Shown piece by piece: positions 61,570 to 64,000 of a stretch of DNA of 64,000 nt. Source of the DNA: Armatimonadota bacterium (GTDB lineage Bacteria; Armatimonadota; UBA5829; DTJY01); the NCBI GenBank assembly GCA_029907255.1, contig JARYMF010000002.1, positions 62,001 to 126,000 on the forward strand, given 5' to 3'. Under the pieces are notes generated by a model, which saw only the letters and a program-made list of their open reading frames with translations, was not told where the DNA came from and ran no database searches. A program made the translations under genes and the position numbers. Numbering within the stretch: position 1 is the first letter of the stretch; each line of letters opens with the position of its first letter.

Positions 61570-64000
61570 ATGTGTAAGAAACTTTGCGCGTTATTTTTGC
61601 TTTTCATAGTCACGCCTATTTCAAGCATGGGCGGAGGGGAGGATAAAAAAGTGGCTTTCAAACTTGAGAATAAATATGCGATGTTTGCAGTTGGTGCCGA
61701 TGCCAAGAGCGTTCGCCTAATAGATAAACGCACAGGAAAAGACTATTGCGTCTCCCCTCAGACTGCTTTTGCTCACGTGCGGAAGGCGGGCAAGGTCTAT
61801 GATGCGTCTACTGTCTCATTTGCTGACGGGCGATTAGCCTTGAATTTCGGTGATTCTGGCATCAGGGCTATTCTCAAAACTGCGGCTAATGAACGGTATT
61901 TTACATTTGAGGTAGAAGCTGTAACTGGCCAGCCGGATGAATTCATATTCGTTAATGTAGATGTAAACTTCTTGCCGCATGATAAAGACCCATTTTCATC
62001 CTGTGTCATGGCACTAAATCTCAAGACCAATGTTCCCGAAATTCCAGGGGTGAACACCCATCTCAGAGCCATGTGCTATCCAAAATTTGGCTTCGAGGGT
62101 GCAAAGGTTGCCGTCATAGCATGTCCTTTCAGCGAAATGCGAAGCATTATGCAAGATGTCGTGCTGTCATCTAATGACCTGCCACATTCTAGCTTAGGCG
62201 GCCCATGGGCGCTTGACCAAGAAATCAATAGAGGCTCTTACATATTTAACTTCGACGGCATAAGCGAGGAAACGGTTGACGAATGGATAGCTTTGGCAAA
62301 GAAATACGGAATGACCCAGATTGATTTTCACGGCGGTTCGTCCTTTCGCTTTGGCGACTGCCAGCCAAATCCTCAGCGCTATCCCAAAGGGCGCGCAAGC
62401 TTGAAGGCAGTCATTGATAAGCTCCATGCTGCAGGTTTGAAAGCTGGTCTGCACCCATATGCCTTTTTCATTGCAAAAGATTGTCCTTGGGTAACGCCGG
62501 TGCCCGACCCGCGGCTTGCGAAAGATGCCGCGTTTACCTTGGCAGAAGATATTGCGGAAGATTCAAATGCCATTCCTGTTGTGGAACCAACTGATAAGAT
62601 GTCTGCAGTTACGGGTTTCTTTGTTCGAAATAGCGTTACACTTCAAATAGATGATGAGTTAATAACATATTCTGGCGTATCAAAAGAGCCGCCGTATTCT
62701 TTTACTGGTTGTAAAAGAGGTGCATATGGGACAAAAGTTTCGGCGCACAAGAAGGGGGCGAAGGTTCACCACCTTAAAGAATGTTTCTTCCTCTTTGCGC
62801 CCGATGGCGATTCCACCCTGCTTGCGGAAGTGGCAAAATCAATCGCCGACACGTTCAACGAGTGCGGCTTTGATATGATGTATCTTGATGCTTTGGATGG
62901 CGAGGATGTGCTTGGGGGTGGAGAATATGGCTGGCACTATGGGTCCAAGTTCGTGTTTGAAATATGTAAGCATCTAAAAAAGCCTGCACTGATGGAAATG
63001 AGCACTTTCCGCCACCACCTTTGGTACGTGCGATCACGTATCGGAGCTTGGGACCATCCAACCCGAAGCTATAAGAGGTTTATCGATCTTCATTGCCGCG
63101 ACAATGAAAAAGGTAAGTACATTTTTATGCCGGTGCATCTCGGCTGGTGGCATATAATTACCGGTGAAGGTCCTGCCGCGATTCAGAATGAGCGTACTTA
63201 TCCAGATGACATTGAGTATCTTCTTTGCAAAGCTTTGGGAAATGACGCAAGCCTTTCCTTGACTGGTTTTGGACCAGCAACACCTGGTTATCAAAGGCTT
63301 GCGACATTATTCCATAACTATGAGAATCTGCGCCATATGGGTTATTTCTCCGAAAAAGTTAAGGCGCAGTTGCGCGAACCAGGTAAGGAGTTTACCTTAG
63401 AGAAGAACGGCGATAAGTGGCAGTTTCGCCGTATGAGCTATAGTGTCCATAAGGTGGATAGCGAGCACACCTCTAAATGGGAAGTGAATAATCCTTTCGC
63501 AAGTCAGCCACTGCGACTCCGCATTGAAGCTCTTTTTTCGGCGGCAGATTATGACTCTCCTGAAAGCATGGTTATTGCAGATTTTAGCAATCCGTCGGAT
63601 TACCCGGACCACGAAGCCGCGCAGAACGTAACAGCGAGTCTTTATGCCTCAACAGACCAAGCAATGGCTGGAAAGCCGTGTGCGGTTTTCACCGCAAAAA
63701 GTGCCCTTCCGAAGCGAGATGCATCTTGGGCGAAGTTTGGCAAGGTACTGAGCCCAGACCTAAATATTGCAGATAAGCAAGCACTTGGAGTATGGGTGTA
63801 TGGCGATGGACAGGGAGAGATTCTCAACCTTCAATTGCTCAGCCCTCCCCATATGGTTGGTGGTATAGCAGACCACTATATTAAGGTTGATTTCAAAGGT
63901 TGGCGCTACTTCGAGCTAATAGAGGCTGAGGGAGGCAACATAGACAATTACTCGTGGCCATATAATGCTGGGGCTGCTGAGCATGGCTACGGCTACCTTT
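61570..64000 (+). CDS. Large secreted TIM-barrel glycosidase-like protein, truncated by the right edge
   Basis: The frame is open to base 64000, 810 codons without a stop, starting at ATG 61570 one base after the kinase stop; AAAGGG sits inside that gene. A signal peptide covers about 1-20 (MCKKLCALFLLFIVTPISS). Residues about 25-215 are a beta-sandwich; the barrel is about 225-540 (YIFNFDGISEETVDEWIALA, IDFHGGSSFRFG, GLKAGLHPYAFF, FDMMYLDALDGED). D440 is a candidate catalytic Asp. Residues about 345-402 are an inserted module (LQIDDELITYSGVS, FTGCKRGAYGT). The region after 640 looks like a carbohydrate-binding sandwich. GH family not assignable; a family of retaining alpha-glycosidases (GH36/GH31/GH97-like) is only a guess. 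Confidence 0.75.
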   Translation, partial: MCKKLCALFLLFIVTPISSMGGGEDKKVAFKLENKYAMFAVGADAKSVRLIDKRTGKDYCVSPQTAFAHVRKAGKVYDASTVSFADGRLALNFGDSGIRAILKTAANERYFTFEVEAVTGQPDEFIFVNVDVNFLPHDKDPFSSCVMALNLKTNVPEIPGVNTHLRAMCYPKFGFEGAKVAVIACPFSEMRSIMQDVVLSSNDLPHSSLGGPWALDQEINRGSYIFNFDGISEETVDEWIALAKKYGMTQIDFHGGSSFRFGDCQPNPQRYPKGRASLKAVIDKLHAAGLKAGLHPYAFFIAKDCPWVTPVPDPRLAKDAAFTLAEDIAEDSNAIPVVEPTDKMSAVTGFFVRNSVTLQIDDELITYSGVSKEPPYSFTGCKRGAYGTKVSAHKKGAKVHHLKECFFLFAPDGDSTLLAEVAKSIADTFNECGFDMMYLDALDGEDVLGGGEYGWHYGSKFVFEICKHLKKPALMEMSTFRHHLWYVRSRIGAWDHPTRSYKRFIDLHCRDNEKGKYIFMPVHLGWWHIITGEGPAAIQNERTYPDDIEYLLCKALGNDASLSLTGFGPATPGYQRLATLFHNYENLRHMGYFSEKVKAQLREPGKEFTLEKNGDKWQFRRMSYSVHKVDSEHTSKWEVNNPFASQPLRLRIEALFSAADYDSPESMVIADFSNPSDYPDHEAAQNVTASLYASTDQAMAGKPCAVFTAKSALPKRDASWAKFGKVLSPDLNIADKQALGVWVYGDGQGEILNLQLLSPPHMVGGIADHYIKVDFKGWRYFELIEAEGGNIDNYSWPYNAGAAEHGYGYL

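Noticed and set aside
1-64000. tRNA, rRNA, CRISPR, insertion sequence or prophage
   Set aside because: Read through for cloverleaf arms, spaced repeats, transposase or integrase motifs and found none.

Overview
The window (about 47 percent GC by eye, genes tightly packed on both strands) looks like a chromosomal piece of a free-living bacterium of the Armatimonadota or a close relative. This is inference from two things together. The division and cell-wall cluster carries the small basic protein and DUF881 genes between ftsQ and ftsA, and a TIGR03960 radical-SAM gene after ftsZ, as in Gram-positive-type lineages. Around it sit many secreted DUF4838, six-hairpin, fucosidase and sulfatase proteins, a set familiar from Armatimonadota, Planctomycetota and Verrucomicrobiota. 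One probable outer-membrane beta-barrel suggests a two-membrane cell.

Layout. 1-11150 (+): a glycan-breakdown locus with the C-terminal end of a GH2 enzyme, a DUF4838 protein, two large secreted alpha-toroid enzymes, a GH29 fucosidase and a DUF3604 (PHP-like) protein. 11259-12410 (+): rubrerythrin and ferritin. 12724-16012 (+): a Tat-type sulfatase coupled to an unknown secreted protein, then a Gfo/Idh oxidoreductase. 16055-21415 (-): a probable five-gene operon (ROK-like kinase, PIG-L deacetylase, mtnA, apt, NCS2 purine permease) behind a near-consensus promoter. 21761-26331 (+): a secreted six-hairpin glycosidase, an MFS exporter and a TolB-like propeller protein.

26419-47929 (-): a STAS protein, the radical-SAM gene and a complete dcw cluster in the order mraZ-rsmH-ftsL-ftsI-murE-murF-mraY-murD-ftsW-murG-murC-murB-ddl-ftsQ-DUF881-sbp-ftsA-ftsZ. 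It carries everything from UDP-MurNAc-peptide synthesis to lipid II and Z-ring assembly except murA. Promoters are visible before mraZ and inside the cluster before murE.

48242-51974 (+): a NagB-like isomerase, a polytopic membrane protein and a beta-barrel-like protein. 52048-54945 (-): an rrf2-ferredoxin-hcp operon for nitrosative stress with a palindrome over its promoter. 55059-57674 (-): a second, larger DUF4838 protein. 57797-64000 (+): a DUF1361 membrane protein, then a ThuA-like protein, a Gfo/Idh oxidoreductase, an N-acetylglucosamine-kinase-like protein and a large secreted TIM-barrel glycosidase that runs off the right edge.

The recurring theme is sugar use without SusC/SusD: secreted hydrolases feed cytoplasmic Gfo/Idh dehydrogenases, ASKHA sugar kinases, a deacetylase and a NagB-like enzyme. 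I saw no tRNA, rRNA, CRISPR array, transposase or prophage gene. The most novel-looking items are the unknown secreted partner of the sulfatase, the ROK/PIG-L/methionine-salvage operon, the NagB-like protein with altered catalytic residues, the glycosidase with an inserted tail-fibre-like module, and the Rrf2 operator.
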